Origin: Chrysoperla carnea
Lineage: Eukaryota > Arthropoda > Insecta > Neuroptera > Chrysopidae
Reading direction: 5' to 3'
Length of the DNA: 64,000 nt
NCBI RefSeq assembly: GCF_905475395.1
Contig: NC_058342.1
Location: 29,718,140-29,782,139 of the forward strand
The position numbers and the translations under genes are program-made. The notes beneath the pieces were generated by a model, which did not search any database, was not told the origin of the DNA, and saw only the letters and a program-made list of their open reading frames with translations. Shown piece by piece: positions 45,476 through 58,869 of the stretch. The first letter of the stretch is position 1. Each line of letters starts with the position of its first letter.

Positions 45476-47971
45476 AATTAGTGAAGTTTTCACAGGAGTG
45501 AAGTTTTGTGTCCATGAATTCTACATCAGGCATGAATGCTTTTAAGTTCCATTTTTTTTCTAGCCTTTAATTGTAATCGGGTACATTTAGGTTGTGGTTC
45601 CTTTGAGGACAGACAACTCTAAATTCACCAAATCCCTAAATAACCAAGGGCAAAAAATAACAGTCCTTCCCATTAATGCCAGAGTAATTTAAGACGAATA
45701 CCTGCTGTATCTTTTAATGAAACACGTAGAGGGTTTATTAATTTTAAACATCGAATACAGTTTTCGTACAAATGTAGAAAAATTCGAAATGGAAACAGCT
45801 GGCAGCACTGGCAGTATCGTAGGGCAGTTATGTTTTCCTTACAAAATAGTTATTATATTACTAAAACATTTATTATACGACAATTGATTTTTTGGGGTAG
45901 AGGAGTTTAACATCAATTTAATATATAAACATAAATCGTCTCCTTTGAACCCTTTACTGTCTCAGTAAAAACGATGTACTGTTTTCTTTAAATGGGCTCG
46001 TATTTAGAGAATACAGGGTTGTTACATCTTACTGCAAGTTGACCAGAGTCAAAAATTTGAATCCAGTTTATTCGAAATATAGCTGAATGTATGTGAAATT
46101 TAGTATCAAGAAATAACTCACTATCGGAAAAAATATATTTCTATATATATTCAATTTCTCACATGTTGGATTCGTTCATTTTTTTTTTAATAAAATAATT
46201 AAACATTTATTATATCCGAGGGATAAATATTTCATTTAAATATTCAAACATTTAATATATATTATTTGTATAGTCTGTAGACAAACAATTTAAAAAAATT
46301 TATGGCAACGCAATGCACTTTTTAATTTTAAGTTCTAGATTTAATAATATTCAGTGTTTCTATAATTTTTCAATTAAATATTAGGTAACCCTAGTAAAAA
46401 TATTCGATTCAATCCGGATATTTCCGATTCAATCCGATCCGAAATGCCATTTCCTAATCGGAATTCATTTCGATTCAAATTTTTTGATCAGGGTTTTAAT
46501 TGGTGAATTGAATTGGATTTTTTACTAGGGAAGATTGACGATAGTTATTATTCATGTTATCTAAATATTATTTTATTATTAATTAATATCATAGATATAA
46601 AAAATAATATATATCTATGAATTATATAATATTGTAATTAAAGCTTTGCTTACATAACAAGATCAAGCTATAAAGTGTTATAGTTTGTCTATAAACAGAA
46701 TATATGTAAAATCAAAATTTGATGTTATTAACAGTGTTTTTGTGTGAAAATTGTGTGTTATATTTTTAAATTTCTTATTTTCAGTGACGTCATACTAAAA
46801 AAAATGTATATTCAATATAGAGGAACAATACATGTTCTTCTGTTCATTATAATTTTGACTCTTGTATGTAAGTCTGTCATTGTCAAAGATTAGGTGTTGT
46901 CGGTCTATATATTATACAAATCTGTGGAATGGAGATAAACATTTTTTACTAGTACAAAAAAGTTCTAACATATTCATGGTGGAAATACCAAAAGTGAAAG
47001 TGTTTGCTTGATTTAAGAATCGACCAGCAAGATGGAGAACTCGATGTGACGTTAGACGTAAGAATATAAATGATTATTAAAATGATTAAATGGCGGTTAT
47101 AAAATATCTCTATTAAATTAAAAGATACTTACAAAAAAATTGTTAAAGGGTGAAACGGAGCTATCACAGGGAACTGTGCCTTCATTGGATGATCATAACA
47201 ACTTCTACGGCTAATATGACGAGGAAGAAGCAAGAAAGCACTTACTGTATTGGTGCATAAAACTAGGAAATCGGCATTCAAAAATTTTAGGACAGAATCA
47301 GAAGAAGTGGCAGAAGTGTACATCGAGAAAATAAGGATCTTTGCTAAAAGTTGAAATTAAAAGGTTTGGTACTGAAAAAAACCTTCAACTTAACCTAAAC
47401 GATTAAAAATTAATAAAATTTATGTTAAGGTTTTCTGTCAACAGAGGGTTGATAGCCCCTTTGGGTGAAATAAAAAAATTTAAAAAGAGAGAAATAAACT
47501 GCATGCTAATTGAATTTAAGAGGAAATTTGTTTCCATTTAGAAGTGATTTATGTTACTACTTGACTATTTCTGCATCTGACATGGTGTTTAGGTGTTTTA
47601 TTGTTGTCGACAAAGGAGGGGTTCACTATGGGGTTGTGCGGTATAGGTAACTGTTCGTCTGGTATGTAATTTAATTGTATATATAAATGAAGAAGTAAAA
47701 AAATGGGGGTTAAATATTGTTTGTAATACATTTGTCAAATATTGAGATTAATTCTACAAGTGTTCTAAACACCTATGATTAAGGACCAAGGGGGTAGATA
47801 TAATGGAATAATCTACCATGGTCTAGACGATGTATTACTAGGGATAGATTTATTATCGACCTTACTTTTGGTTTTCTGTTCGAAAAAATATATTTTACAA
47901 CGTCATTTAAAATAAGAAATTTAATATAAAAATAAAAATTTGACGAGACATTTAGTTTTTTTTTTCTGTGA
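45476..47971. other. intergenic, no supported gene
   Basis: 46395-46530 is a patch of degenerate ATTCGATT/CAATCCGA words ending ACTAGGGAAG. 47120-47340 is less AT-rich, but frames on both strands are broken and match nothing I recognise. Confidence 0.4.
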
Positions 47972-48322
47972 AGTGAAGGGGCGGATCCAGAGTTTAAATT
48001 CGGGGGAGGGTGCAATTTTGTAGTTTATGTCTTCTATATCTACGAATTATTTAAATTATTTACTTTTTTTGAATTTCAAGTTTTCAAAAACTATCAACGT
48101 AAGTCTCTGAGTCAAAATGAACTCAAATTTTTTATTTATGGTAAAATTTCCTGAGGGTTATTGAAACTAAAAATAACAAATTTTCCCGATTTTTTCAATG
48201 TTTTCAATTTTTCCAAAAATGAAAACCAAAAAAATATTAGACAAGGTTGGGCTCATAGATGGATTAAAAATAGGTTTTCTTAGACAATTAGAGTAATTTT
48301 CCACCCTTGTATCCGCCACTGA
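47972..48322. mobile_element. MITE with GGCGGATcC-type ends
   Basis: The left end AAGGGGCGGATCCAGAG and right end CTTGTATCCGCCACTGA resemble inverted CAGTGGCGGATCC ends found in many arthropod hAT-like MITEs. No frame, no clear duplication. Confidence 0.45.
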
Positions 48323-48984
48323 TGAAATGAAACATCGATTTTAAATTTAAATAGTTGTAAAAACAAATTATTAAGGTTTTTTTTGAAATAAGACCTGTTG
48401 CATATAGGACCTTTACGAAAATTTCTTTGTTCAAAAAAGTGAGTTCACATCAAAACAAGCGAAATATTTTTTTAATTAACTGTAATTGGAGATTTGACAA
48501 CTCATAAAAAAGCTTCTTTAATATTCCTTTGCCTAGTAAAAAATTTAAAGGAAATTAAACGCAAAATTATGAAAGTAATCTGAAAAATTCTGAAAATACA
48601 ATATAATTGGCCGTAAATAAATGATACGAGTTTGTTCCGAGGCATCTCCAGGTTTATAGAAAACATCCTTCGAGGCATTCCTTGAAATGGAGAGCAAAAC
48701 TGTCAGGAGATTGCTGTTTCAGTGCGTTATTATACAAATCGTAATAATTTTTTTTCTGCACAGAAAAAATGCCACAATTTAATCATAGACACACATGAAA
48801 TTTCAAGTCCATAGACCTTTGCAAGGGTAAAGTAGCAGAATGAAATCATGATTGAAACAAAGTTTTGTTATTTTCAACCATGGTGACAGGACAATTTTGT
48901 AATTTATCGCTCGTTGCTTCGATGAAAACTCACCTTTAGAAATGTTATTTTACTCTCTGAATGGAATTTAGAATACGAAACCTG

Positions 48985-49150
48985 ATCGATGAATCTTATT
49001 ACACAATTTAAGTCGTATGAGAAATATAAGCCATATTTGACATTTATTATTGATAACCTCACATTAATGTCAAATATGGCATATACCTCGCATGACCTCG
49101 TCCTTCGACTAAGGACATATGACTTTAAATTGTATAACAGACTTAAATAA
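48985..49150. mobile_element. fold-back element
   Basis: CATATTTGACATT and AATGTCAAATATG form the inner arms; outward, ACACAATTTAAGTCGTATGA pairs with CATATGACTTTAAATTGT. A second short hairpin (CCTCGTCCTTCGACTAAGG) interrupts the right arm. Confidence 0.55.
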
Positions 49151-50399
49151 ATCCTAAATGAAGACAATCTTTGTAAAAGCATAAAAATAAGTAGCTTCCA
49201 GTTATTTTCCAGTATTTTCTGATTTATAAACATTCTGTCTATATACTGACTTTGATTAAAATACTTTATATATTTTTCTGGTACTTATGCAGATGCTCTT
49301 TGTCTTTGTTTAAAATATAATTTTCGAAAAGATTAAAAAATAAAATTCACAAAGAAAAGTCGTAAGTACTGCAAATTATAAATGGTATAACTAAAAACAT
49401 GCTTATATAATGTTTACGTTTTTAGAGATCATTTACAAGAGAAAACATACTTCGATTTCAGTTTTAAATTAAGCATTATAAATGGCATTGATATTTCGCG
49501 AGGTACCGAAGTTTTAGTTAATGTTTAATATTTTCTATGAAAGAATAAAAATTATTAATCCTATTTCCTGGGAAATGTTTCATTACATGTACGTTTTTGA
49601 AAGGAAGACCAATTTTTTGTTTAAATTATGTTTTCTTATTTTGGAAAAAATTAAAACAAATTTTTAAAAGGAAGTTGTATGTGAAGAGCTATTTCCCAGC
49701 TCCAAAAGTTCAAGTAACCATGAGTTGGTTACTTGAATTATCAGTTCTCAGACATGTGCTCTTCTCCAAAGACTTCCTTTTAAAAAAATCATTGTTTTAG
49801 ATGTAACTTTCGTTTCGTAACTGTACCATTCCAGATTTCTTTACTTTCTAACTAGGAAAGAATTCAGATAATTATTTCCTTTTTCCTTTCTTTTGAATAA
49901 GAAAACATTTAAAAACTAAAAAATTAATCCTGGGCTCATATTTCAAAACTGTACCTGGAATATAGTTGGAACATCCAATTTTGATACATCAATACATTAA
50001 CGATCTTTGAGATCTTAACAATTAATTAAACACCGAATAATCTAGAAAATACGTATATTTTAAAGTTAATCACATTGAAACTTGGGTTGGCGTTTTCTAT
50101 TTGGAGGTAATTACATATGACAAAAAATATTTTCTAAGTATTCGAAAAAGAAAACTTATTGTAATATTAAACGTCACAGCAGCTACTTAGAACTATTTAG
50201 GTAACACTGATTATAAATAAAAGATGCGGTATCATTATGTCAGTATTTCTTCGGAGAAATTAGAATTCTGCCTATGATACGCTTTACCTACTTTAGCGGG
50301 GATCGAGATGCGTTTTACGTGAATGGGAAATGATGATATCGTTCACGAGGTGGTTATTTAGGTAACGTGTTTACAACATCTAACATCTAAGGCAATTTT
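49151..50399. other. intergenic, no gene seen
   Basis: A perfect short hairpin, TTCAAGTAACC/GGTTACTTGAA, lies near 49710-49740. Otherwise AT-rich with no recognisable feature. Confidence 0.4.
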
Positions 50400-52440
50400 C
50401 TTTTCCTCTCAATAACCTTTTTCGAATGAGTTATCTTCAGAAAATGAAGTATTTTCATTTTACGCGTATGGGGAATGTTGGGGTTTCGATACGTTTTCGT
50501 ACGTTTATGGTTTCGTTTTTACGACAGCTAACAATTATGACCGTTTTTACAACAGCTAACATCAATAACCTTCTTCGAATGACTTGAGGTGATGAAAATG
50601 AAGTATTTTCATTTTACGCGGCTGGGAAATGATAGGGTTTCGAAAGGTTTTAGTTTTTATTACAGCTAACATCTAACACTGTTTTCTTTATCTCGCAATA
50701 ACTTTTTTGGTAAGAGTTATCTTGAGAAGATAAAAATGAAGTACTTTAATTTTACGCGGATGAGGAATGCTAGGGTTTCTATTGGTTTTCGTTTTAGGCG
50801 AATGGGTAAATTTTATGGTTTCGTTTTTTACGACAGCTAACAATTATGACCGTTTTTACAACAGCTAACATCAATAACCTTTTTCGAATGACTCTATCTT
50901 GAGGCGATGAAAATGAAGTATTTTCATTTTACGCGGATGGCAAATGATAGGGTTTCGATAGGTTTTAGTTTTTTATTACAGTTCACATCTAACACTGTTT
51001 TCTTTATCTCGCAATAACTTTTTTGGTAAGAGTTATCTTGAGAAGATAAAAATGAAGTACTTTAATTTTACGCGGATGAGGAATGCTAGGGTTTCTATTG
51101 GTTTTCGTTTTAGGCGAATGGGTAAATTTTAAGGTTTCGTTTTTTACGACACCTAACAATTATGACCGTTTTTACAACAGCTAACATCAATAACCTTTTT
51201 CGAATAACTCTATCTTGAGGCGATGAAAATGAAGTATTTTCATTTTACGCGGATGGCAAATGATAGGGTTTCGATAGGTTTTAGTTTTTTATTACAGTTC
51301 ACATCTAACACGGATTTCTTAATCTCTAAATAATTTTTTTGGTTAGGGTAATCTTGAGGTTATAAAAATAAAGTATTTTCATTTTACGCTGGTGGTTAGT
51401 TGCGTAAAATGAAAAGACTTCATTTTTACGAAGTATTTCATGGGGTTTTTATAGGTTTTCGTTTTAGGCGAATGGGTAAATTTTAGGGTTTCGATTTTAT
51501 AACACCTAACAATTATGACCGTTTTTACAACAGCTAACATCAATAACCTTCTTCGAATGACTCTATCTTGAGGCGATGAAAATGAAGTATTTTCACTTTA
51601 CGCGGTTGGGAAATGATAGGGTTTCGATAGGTTTTCGTTTTTATTACAGCTAACATCTAACAACGATTTCTTTATCTCTAAATAATTTTTTTCGTAATAT
51701 TTATCTTGAGACTGAAAATGTAGTATTTTCATTTTACGCGGATGGGGAATGCTGGGGTTTCTATAGGTTTTCGCTTTATGCGAATGGGTAAATTTTAAGG
51801 TTTCGTTTTTACGACAGCTAACAGTTATGACCGTTTTTATAACAGCTAACATCAATAACCTTGTTCGAATGACTCTATCTTGAGGTTGCGAAAATGAAGT
51901 ATTTTCAATTTACGCGGTTGGGGAATGAATGGTTTTCGTATTTACGATATCTAAAAACTAAGACCCTTTACATTTCCACTTGTGGTCCTCTTAAAATGAA
52001 ATATTTTCATTTTAAGATGGAGAATAATAATAGCGATCGCCAGATGATTATAATGAATTTTAAGGTCTAATTGGTGTTTGTTTTAACAATTAAGGCTGCC
52101 TTCTGTTTTTCCTCTCAACAAAATTATTCGCAAGAATTATCTTGAGGAGGTAAAAACGAAGAACTTTGGTTTTATACCGATGGGAAGACGGTTTCGATAG
52201 GTTTTCGGTTTTACTATGTCTAACATTTAAGACCTGTTTTTTTCCTGTTAATTAATAGTATTTTCATTTTAAGATGGAGAATGATAATAGCGATCGCCAG
52301 GTGATGACAATGAATTTTAAGGTTCCGATTGGTGTTCGAGTTTATTATATCTAACAACTAAGGCTGTTTTCTTTTCTTCTCAATAACTTTATTCGAAGTT
52401 AATATTGAGGTGACACAAATGAGGTATTTTGGAGAGTTCT
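50400..52440. repeat. satellite-like tandem array, about 310-350-bp unit
   Basis: The word GACCGTTTTTA recurs at 50539, 50847, 51164, 51517 and 51829 (spacings 308, 317, 353, 312). Each unit holds GAAGTATTTTCATTTTACGC, GGTTTTCGTTTTAGGCGAAT, GACAGCTAACAATTATGACC, ACAACAGCTAACATCAATAA and TATCTTGAGGCGATGAAAAT. The edges, notably 51900-52440, are more diverged, which fits homogenisation of central copies. Confidence 0.9.
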
Positions 52441-52864
52441 TTGAAGATAAAACCGGCATAATAAAATACACATATTTGTACGAATATTATTGCATTTCGG
52501 ATAAAAAACACATTGAATTTTCGATATCGATTAACTTACTTAAAATCTACTGTACAATAATTTAGAAAAAATATCAAGCCATTTATAATAAATTATTTAA
52601 ACAAAATTTTGAGTATGCGTTCTCTGTAAATTTTTCTAATACGCATACACGAAGCTTTGTGGTAAATCTTTTGTGATACCGTAAACTAAAATATATACAT
52701 ATTTGTGTTGGTAGGGAGTGGGGGGGGGATGTTGTGGTAGATTTTATGCATCCTAAAACAATACACCTAAGAAAATTCACAGTTTCATACCTGTTGTTTC
52801 CTGTTTTGATCCCAAGACGAATGCACAAAATCTATTCGCGAAATTCGATTACAATACAACTTTG

Positions 52865-53165
52865 ATAGTGAAATAATGTAACTAAATCCGATTCGAAAGT
52901 CCGAATGTTTCGATTCATTCCAATTGAAACCAATTCGGTTTAATTGGAATAAAATTTCCAATTCATTCCGATTGAAGTCTAATTCAATCCAATAGAACTA
53001 ATCGGAAATTTCCAAGCGGTTACAATTCATGAATGAGATCGAATTGTGAAAATTTCATATTGGGTTCTATTGGATTGATTTGGAATTCAATTGGAATAAA
53101 TTGGAAATTTGAATCAGAATTCAATCGGACTTTTTTATCAGGGAAGCGAATCGCCTTAGAATTTG
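52865..53165. repeat. degenerate AATTGGAAT/ATTCCGATT array
   Basis: About 300 bases built of short words around ATTCCAATTGAA, CAATTCGG and TTGGAATAAA in both orientations, ending TATCAGGGAAGCG. A similar patch at 46395-46530 ends ACTAGGGAAG. Confidence 0.6.
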
Positions 53166-54259
53166 GTCTCTTTATCGAATAGAAGGATTTTTATGATGTA
53201 ATTTGTTTGTTTGTGTGTTCGTAAAATTTAGACAGATTTAACCACGAGAATATAGAAATTTTTGGCAGAGATTTAATCCCCTAAGATATTTTCGCGATTA
53301 GATCTGTCTATTGAATGGCAGTGTCTCAAAATTTATCATTAACGTGGTATTATCGCTGGTATTTTTCGAGAATATCTCGATTGAAATTAAAGAGAATAAA
53401 ATTTGTGTATATTCAACAAAATTGTAGAAAGTAAAATCATGTAATTTATCTTGAAAAGATTTGACGTTATACGGAAAAATATTTTAATGGACAACACTGT
53501 AAATTTGAAAGTTCGTTGCAAAAAAAAAGGGAGATAAATTGCTACATTAATCGAGAAATTAGGAAAAGAAAAATTATGATCGAAACGAATGAAAACTTCT
53601 AATCAAATAATTTACCCTAGATTTAAGTGTTATTTATTAGGTTATGGAGCGGTTCGAAGGACCAGTTAAGACGAATCGTTATAGTTAATTTAAATGACTA
53701 TATTATAGGTGTATTGAAATTTTTTTCGTTTTTCTAAAGAAATCTATAAAAAAAATGTCAAAAATAGAAAATGATTTCCGAAAGTATTTTTCTTTTATAT
53801 ATAAAAGTGAATCTTATATCATAATTATTATTAAATTCTAGTTTAATACTAATAATACGTTATACTTAATTTATTAATTAATATAAATAGTTAAGTTTTT
53901 AAATTTTTTAAAAATATTTTTAATTGCACCAATCGATCTTTTTCACTTTATTTTTGCCTCTAATAATTCTTATTCCTAACAAAGCTCATTTAACTTTGTT
54001 TTTTGTTTTAATTAACTGGGGAGTTTTTTTTTTGAGAACACATCCGTGTTCGGATAGTTTTCACAATCGTTCCATAATAAGTTGGGGAAAAAATTGTTTT
54101 GTTATATTTATCTAATTTACTTAAATAATTATTACATCATCTTTTTTTTTTCTAAATTATTTCAAATTTATAAAATTTGAAATAACCTAAATAAAGTAAA
54201 AATAAAAAAGATGGTGTAGTTTAAAAAATAAAAAATATTTAATAAATATAACAAAAAGA
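53166..54259. other. intergenic, no gene seen
   Basis: AT-rich; nothing recognisable. Confidence 0.4.
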
Positions 54260-54261
54260 TC

Positions 54262-54532
54262 AAAACGACTGGCTCAGTCGTCGTGCGATCTAAGAACGTT
54301 CTTAGAACGTTCGGCTATTGACTGGAAGGTTGCAGGTTCGAATCCAGGCAGCGGCAGTGTGAGCAATTATATAATTAATGACAGAGTCGTCGCTTGGATA
54401 AGAACGAAGTAAAATTAAATTGTATATTGGATGTAAATTAAAATAAAATAAAAAATAATAATGTGGGTGGCTTCTGTTATAGATAAATATCTGAAAAACG
54501 GAGGTTAAACCCCATTATTATTATTTTTATTA
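54262..54532 (+). mobile_element. tRNA-derived SINE, full length
   Basis: Internal RNA polymerase III promoter: A box TGGCTCAGTCG (54270-54280) and B box GGTTCGAATCC (54335-54345), about 55 bases apart as in tRNAs. The body contains GTCGTCGCTTGGATAAGAAC and GTGGGTGGCTTCTG and the tail is AACGGAGGTTAAACCCC followed by (ATT)n. Related tails lie in HDDC2 intron 2. No conventional tRNA cloverleaf, so it is a SINE rather than a tRNA gene. Confidence 0.8.
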
Positions 54533-54963
54533 ACAAAACGATTAGTTTATATTCTGAAATTTATTTTTTTATAAATGGGGAATGATCGTAAAAACCTTTT
54601 GAACACACTGTAAAATAATGGGAAAACTAAAAAAAAATCCAAAGTTAAATGAAAATCGTCAGGAGTATAATTTTTGCATCCGAAAATTCTACATTTCTTT
54701 AAAAAAATGGTTTGTATTCAATTGTTTATAGTTTTTTTTTTGTTACTAATTACTAAAAATTGTTAATAATTACTTAAAAATTAATATTTTTACAAATATA
54801 CAATGAAATTAAAATATTTGTTTTAAATTTGATTTACTTTGAGTAAATTTACTAAATTAATAAAATTGTTTAAGATACTTTTTTTTTTTGTTTATTTACA
54901 AAGAAATTTATAATTTCTTGGCGAACATAAAAATTGATTAATATTTTTTTTTTTTAAAATAAT

Positions 54964-55275
54964 ATAGGTTGTGCCAAAATTACCGACTTAGAAGAAAGTA
55001 GCATTAAACAGGATACAATTTTAAGTAATTTATTTGTGATTTTTGGCGCCCTATGTTAACTAGGTAAGGGCTATCGTTAATTATCGTTTTGAAAATTTCT
55101 CTAGTCCAAATAAAATTTGTCCATTTTTTTATTGAAAAATATTAAAACTACAAACGATAGTTAACAAAGTAACATCGTTCATAATACACTGTATCCAAAA
55201 ACTAACAATTTTGCTTAGAATTATATCCTCTATATTATTCTACTATTCTATCCCAAGAATTTTGGTACACCCTGT
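54964..55275. mobile_element. Tc1/mariner-like MITE
   Basis: The left end TATAGGTTGTGCCAAAATTA and right end AATTTTGGTACACCCTGTA are imperfect inverted repeats with TA at the edges. Interior non-coding; CGATAGTTAAC and GTTAACTAG words hint at further symmetry. Confidence 0.5.
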
Positions 55276-57557
55276 AAAAATTCAAATAAAAAGCACAATA
55301 AAATTATCGATAATTTATACAACATTCATATGTAAATTTTTCACATTTGCTCAAATAAAGAAAAAAAAAATTAATTTAATTTTGGAAACTTATATAAAAT
55401 AATCAGAAATTGATTATTTTTTTTCTGAAAAAAAAACATTGTTTTTTAAAAATAATTTAGGATTTTTTTTTTCCTAAAGCACCATTTTGAATAGTGGTAA
55501 TGTTTCTTTAACTTTTTTATATACAAATTTTCTTTTCTAACCGAATTTTTCAAAATTTTTTAATACATTGAAAAAAAATAAATAAATAAATAAGACGCCG
55601 AAACTAAAAACACTTTACCTGATTGATTCAAATGAATCAATTAGAAAATATATTTCAGTTTCTTGACATCGTTTCGTCATTTTAAAATGTGATGCTGACA
55701 CTCACATGAATAGAGAGTAACAGCGCTGTCAAATGAACTTCCACTTCCTGGAAAAATCTGTCCTAATTGAGGTTATGAAAGGTATGATTCTCATAAAAAA
55801 TACCATTCCTAGATTGGTGACTTGCATTTTCATATCTCAGACACGTGGACCAGTTATCAGATCAAGTCCGAGTTGCCCAACATGCCCCCCCCCCCCAATT
55901 TTCACATCACTTATTCCAAACCAGAGAAACAGACTTTTGGTTTTAATGTGCAGTGACTCAGACGCTAGCAAAGACATGAAGGGATTAACAAGAGATTCAG
56001 ATATTAGCCCATATCAGATATTAACCCGTATATTAGCCCCTAGATTTCTGAAGATTTCATTCAAAATCAAATACCCATTTTGCGCTCCTAGGGGTAAAAA
56101 AATTTAGGAAAAAATCTGAATCTATTGTTTTCTCTTCGTGTCGTTGCTAGCGACTGTGCGTCCAGTTAAAAAAACACGTAAAAAAATCTGTTCAAAGCCT
56201 AAGAGCCCATGATCACTTCCTTTGAAGCAAGTCTTTATCGATAGAAAGAAAGATAAGCTCATTGTATTCTAAATTAATGAAAGGGCTGCCACGTGGACCA
56301 GTTTACTAGAATAATACTAGGTCGCCCTTTCCCTCACTTAATTTTAATTAAGATTTTATTCATCACTAGGTCTTCCACTTTCTTCGAAGCAAATCGTATG
56401 GCAGATTATCGATTTCTATCACTCAGACTGTTAATTTGATCCAACGTCAGCTCCACTTACAGATTGCTATCGACTGTCGCCTCTCGGTAATTTTAACGCC
56501 AATTTTTTAAAAGAAAGAGCAACGAATATTTTTAATTTGAATTTGAATAGCAGTTACAATCATATTGTATGTATATAAAAAAGTTAAAATGGGGCCTTTC
56601 ATCCTAACAAATTTTTTATTTTCATTTTCAAATATAAAAATGAAAAATTTGGAATAAACACCTATTTTGAGTATTTTTTTTTTCGCTCATTTACTAAATT
56701 ATACCCTACGATGTAAATTGTATAAAAAACATTTGCGTTTTGGTTACTTAACAATATTTTTCACTAGATAGAGCTGGCTATTATATAACAAGGTGCTTCT
56801 CATTGTAAAAACATTTGTGTAAATGAAAGGCACTTTATACTAGTATTACGAAAATCATAAACAAACCGAAAAATAATTAAATTAAAATAAATTAAGACGA
56901 ATTGTAAATTAAATCCGCATTACTAGTAATAAAATGAACACAGTTGTCAGTCTGATTTGAGTAAATATATTATAATAAGTAATTAAAAAATATTTCGAAC
57001 GCCAATTTTATTAAATTTTCTGATTATTATATATAAATTTTTATTATAATTTTTTAATAAATTCTACCAAAAATATTTTTGACAAAACAATTGTTATAAA
57101 TATACTATATCTGATTTTTTTTTTCAATATAAATAAACGATTATTTTTTTAAAATATAAATATCACTTTTGTTTAAAACTTTTTGAAATAAAAAATCCTA
57201 ATAAAACCAATTATAACCTAAAAAAAAAACACATTTTTCATACATTTCCCATATAGAAGAACTCTTTTTTTCAAAATAAATTCACTATAAAAAAGTTTTT
57301 TTGGTCTATAAAAAAAGTACAAAAAACTAAAAAAAAAAAAATTTAATTTCCTTTTCAGATCGTAGTTTTATATGACGACGTATATTTAGGCCATATTTAT
57401 GACATTTAGTTGGTTTTTTTTTTTGTAATTTTTTTGAAATTTCCAATTTGCAAGGGATGTGTAAATATTACAAATTAAGGGACTAGTCCGTTTTTTTGTG
57501 ATTGGGACTAGTATGTGGGAAAAAGTTGAAGCATTAGTTTATACTGGCGATTGATGT
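55276..57557. other. intergenic and probable ephrin 3' UTR
   Basis: Below 57558 the minus strand should carry the ephrin 3' UTR; the nearest AATAAA on that strand is at 57040-57045. 55733-56107 is an open frame crossing two members of the ACCAG repeat family and a 12-base poly-C tract, so it is not a credible gene. Confidence 0.4.
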
Positions 57558-58701
57558 TCATCGGAAACGCTCTCGTACAACATAAAATATGGACATTGTA
57601 ATGTAGAAGGGAAGGATTAGACTGACTGATTTTTGTTTCATGCTCGATGATCCTCTGTTGTAAGTGAGTTCCTCGTTTTTAACGACTTCATTCTCATGCT
57701 TATTATGTTCATCTGTTAAAAAAATATAAAAATGTTAATATCACAAGAGTTAATATGTGACATGTTGCGGTGTATTAAACCATTTTCAAGTTGTGATAAA
57801 TAAAAACAAATCCGTTTTTATGTTAACTGAAAGTTGTTACTTACTTGTTTTCTTGTTAAGCTGTTTTCGTGAAGGTCGTGATTGTGTTGATTTGGGTGTT
57901 GTGGGTGCTGTGTAGGTATGAGCTGGTGATGTGGGTCCTGGTGTTTGCCATTCGGGCCATGCGATCTTTGTCAACGCCGTTCCAACTGTTGGTACTCGAG
58001 CATCTGATACAGCTGTGCTTGGCTTTTCCGATGTTACTTCCGGTGCACAGCATACTTTGAAAACGACTTTCATGTTGTGGGTTGAGCATCGGCCTCCGAT
58101 TCGACGATGTAAGTCACCTTTTGATGATGTTGCTAGAAAATAAATATGAAAGTGACAGATAAACTTCAGTTCAGATAATCTTCTCCAGTGTAAACTGGAC
58201 TGAACACTTGGTGATTACTTCTAGTAATTTTAGAAAAGAATACTATATGACGGTTTCGATTGGGACGTGAAATATTTTAGATATACATTAGCACTAGTTT
58301 AGCCCATTCTCTTTTGGGATAGATGACATTTTTCAAAATAAGTCTCGGTGTTTTGAAGGGATAATAAAAATAATATGAAAAAATACTTACAAATGAAATA
58401 ATAATCATTTCCAGGTAAGAATTCTAGGCCACCAGGTTGTGGGGTAAATGGTCGAAAGGTGATTGTGAAGTACATGGTTTTAAATGGTTTGTCACATATT
58501 GCGATGATCCGAGGATTTAAGTCTGTTATTCGACATGTTTCATATTCTTCTTTAGATACATTGTATATGATATACTTCTCGGGATCACCGTCATATGCAC
58601 CCGGCATATACGTCGGACATATTATGTTGACCTGGTCATATTCAAACTGTACATTCCCTTTGTTGACATCAATAATATGATCGGTATTATCAATCCTGAA
58701 A
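57558..58701 (-). CDS. Ephrin: Ephrin, C-terminal three exons (5' part missing)
   Basis: Membrane-tethered ligand of Eph receptor tyrosine kinases, used in contact-dependent cell and axon guidance. Exons on the minus strand: 58391-58701, 57845-58132 and 57558-57712 (TGA), joined in frame for about 250 residues. The first exon opens FRIDNTDHIIDVNKGN and contains MPGAYDGDPEKYIIYNVSK, RPFTPQPGGLEFLPG and YYFI. The four ectodomain cysteines are visible in IICPTY, ETCRI, AICDKP and GGRCSTH. A Ser/Thr/Pro-rich stalk follows. The end is a hydrophobic segment SVSLILPFYITMSIFYVV and a basic RERFR tail, so it could be a single-pass anchor or a GPI signal. The signal peptide and the WN-containing start of the domain were not found to 64000 and must lie beyond the edge. 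Confidence 0.93.
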
Positions 58702-58869
58702 CTGAAAGAAAAAACCAGATATTAGTAAGTCTCATGTAATTTTATTCTAATAATATTAAAATGTTTTATTAAAAAAAAAATTTAAGTGAGGCTATGATTA
58801 CGTATTTATAAAAATCGTTAAAATCTCTGTAAAAAATGTTCAGAGGTAAGTTTCATTTTATAATATAAA
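58702..58869 (-). other. ephrin intron, start
   Basis: Begins at the acceptor TTTCTTTCAG complementary to 58702-58711. All sequence to 64000 is probably this intron, since no upstream ephrin exon was found. Confidence 0.6.

Noticed and set aside
47120-47340. Possible transposase exon in a GC-richer patch
   Set aside because: Frames are interrupted on both strands and no motif could be assigned.
48904-49233. Minus-strand open frame of 109 codons
   Set aside because: Overlaps a fold-back element at 48985-49150; the frame is a by-product of the inverted repeat.
50400-52440. CRISPR array
   Set aside because: Units exceed 300 bp with no short direct-repeat/spacer pattern, and the genome is eukaryotic.
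54262-54350. tRNA gene
   Set aside because: A and B boxes are present, but no cloverleaf with acceptor stem forms, and the SINE body and tail continue downstream.
55733-56107. Open frame of 124 codons
   Set aside because: Crosses a poly-C tract and a member of the ACCAG repeat family; no recognisable protein.
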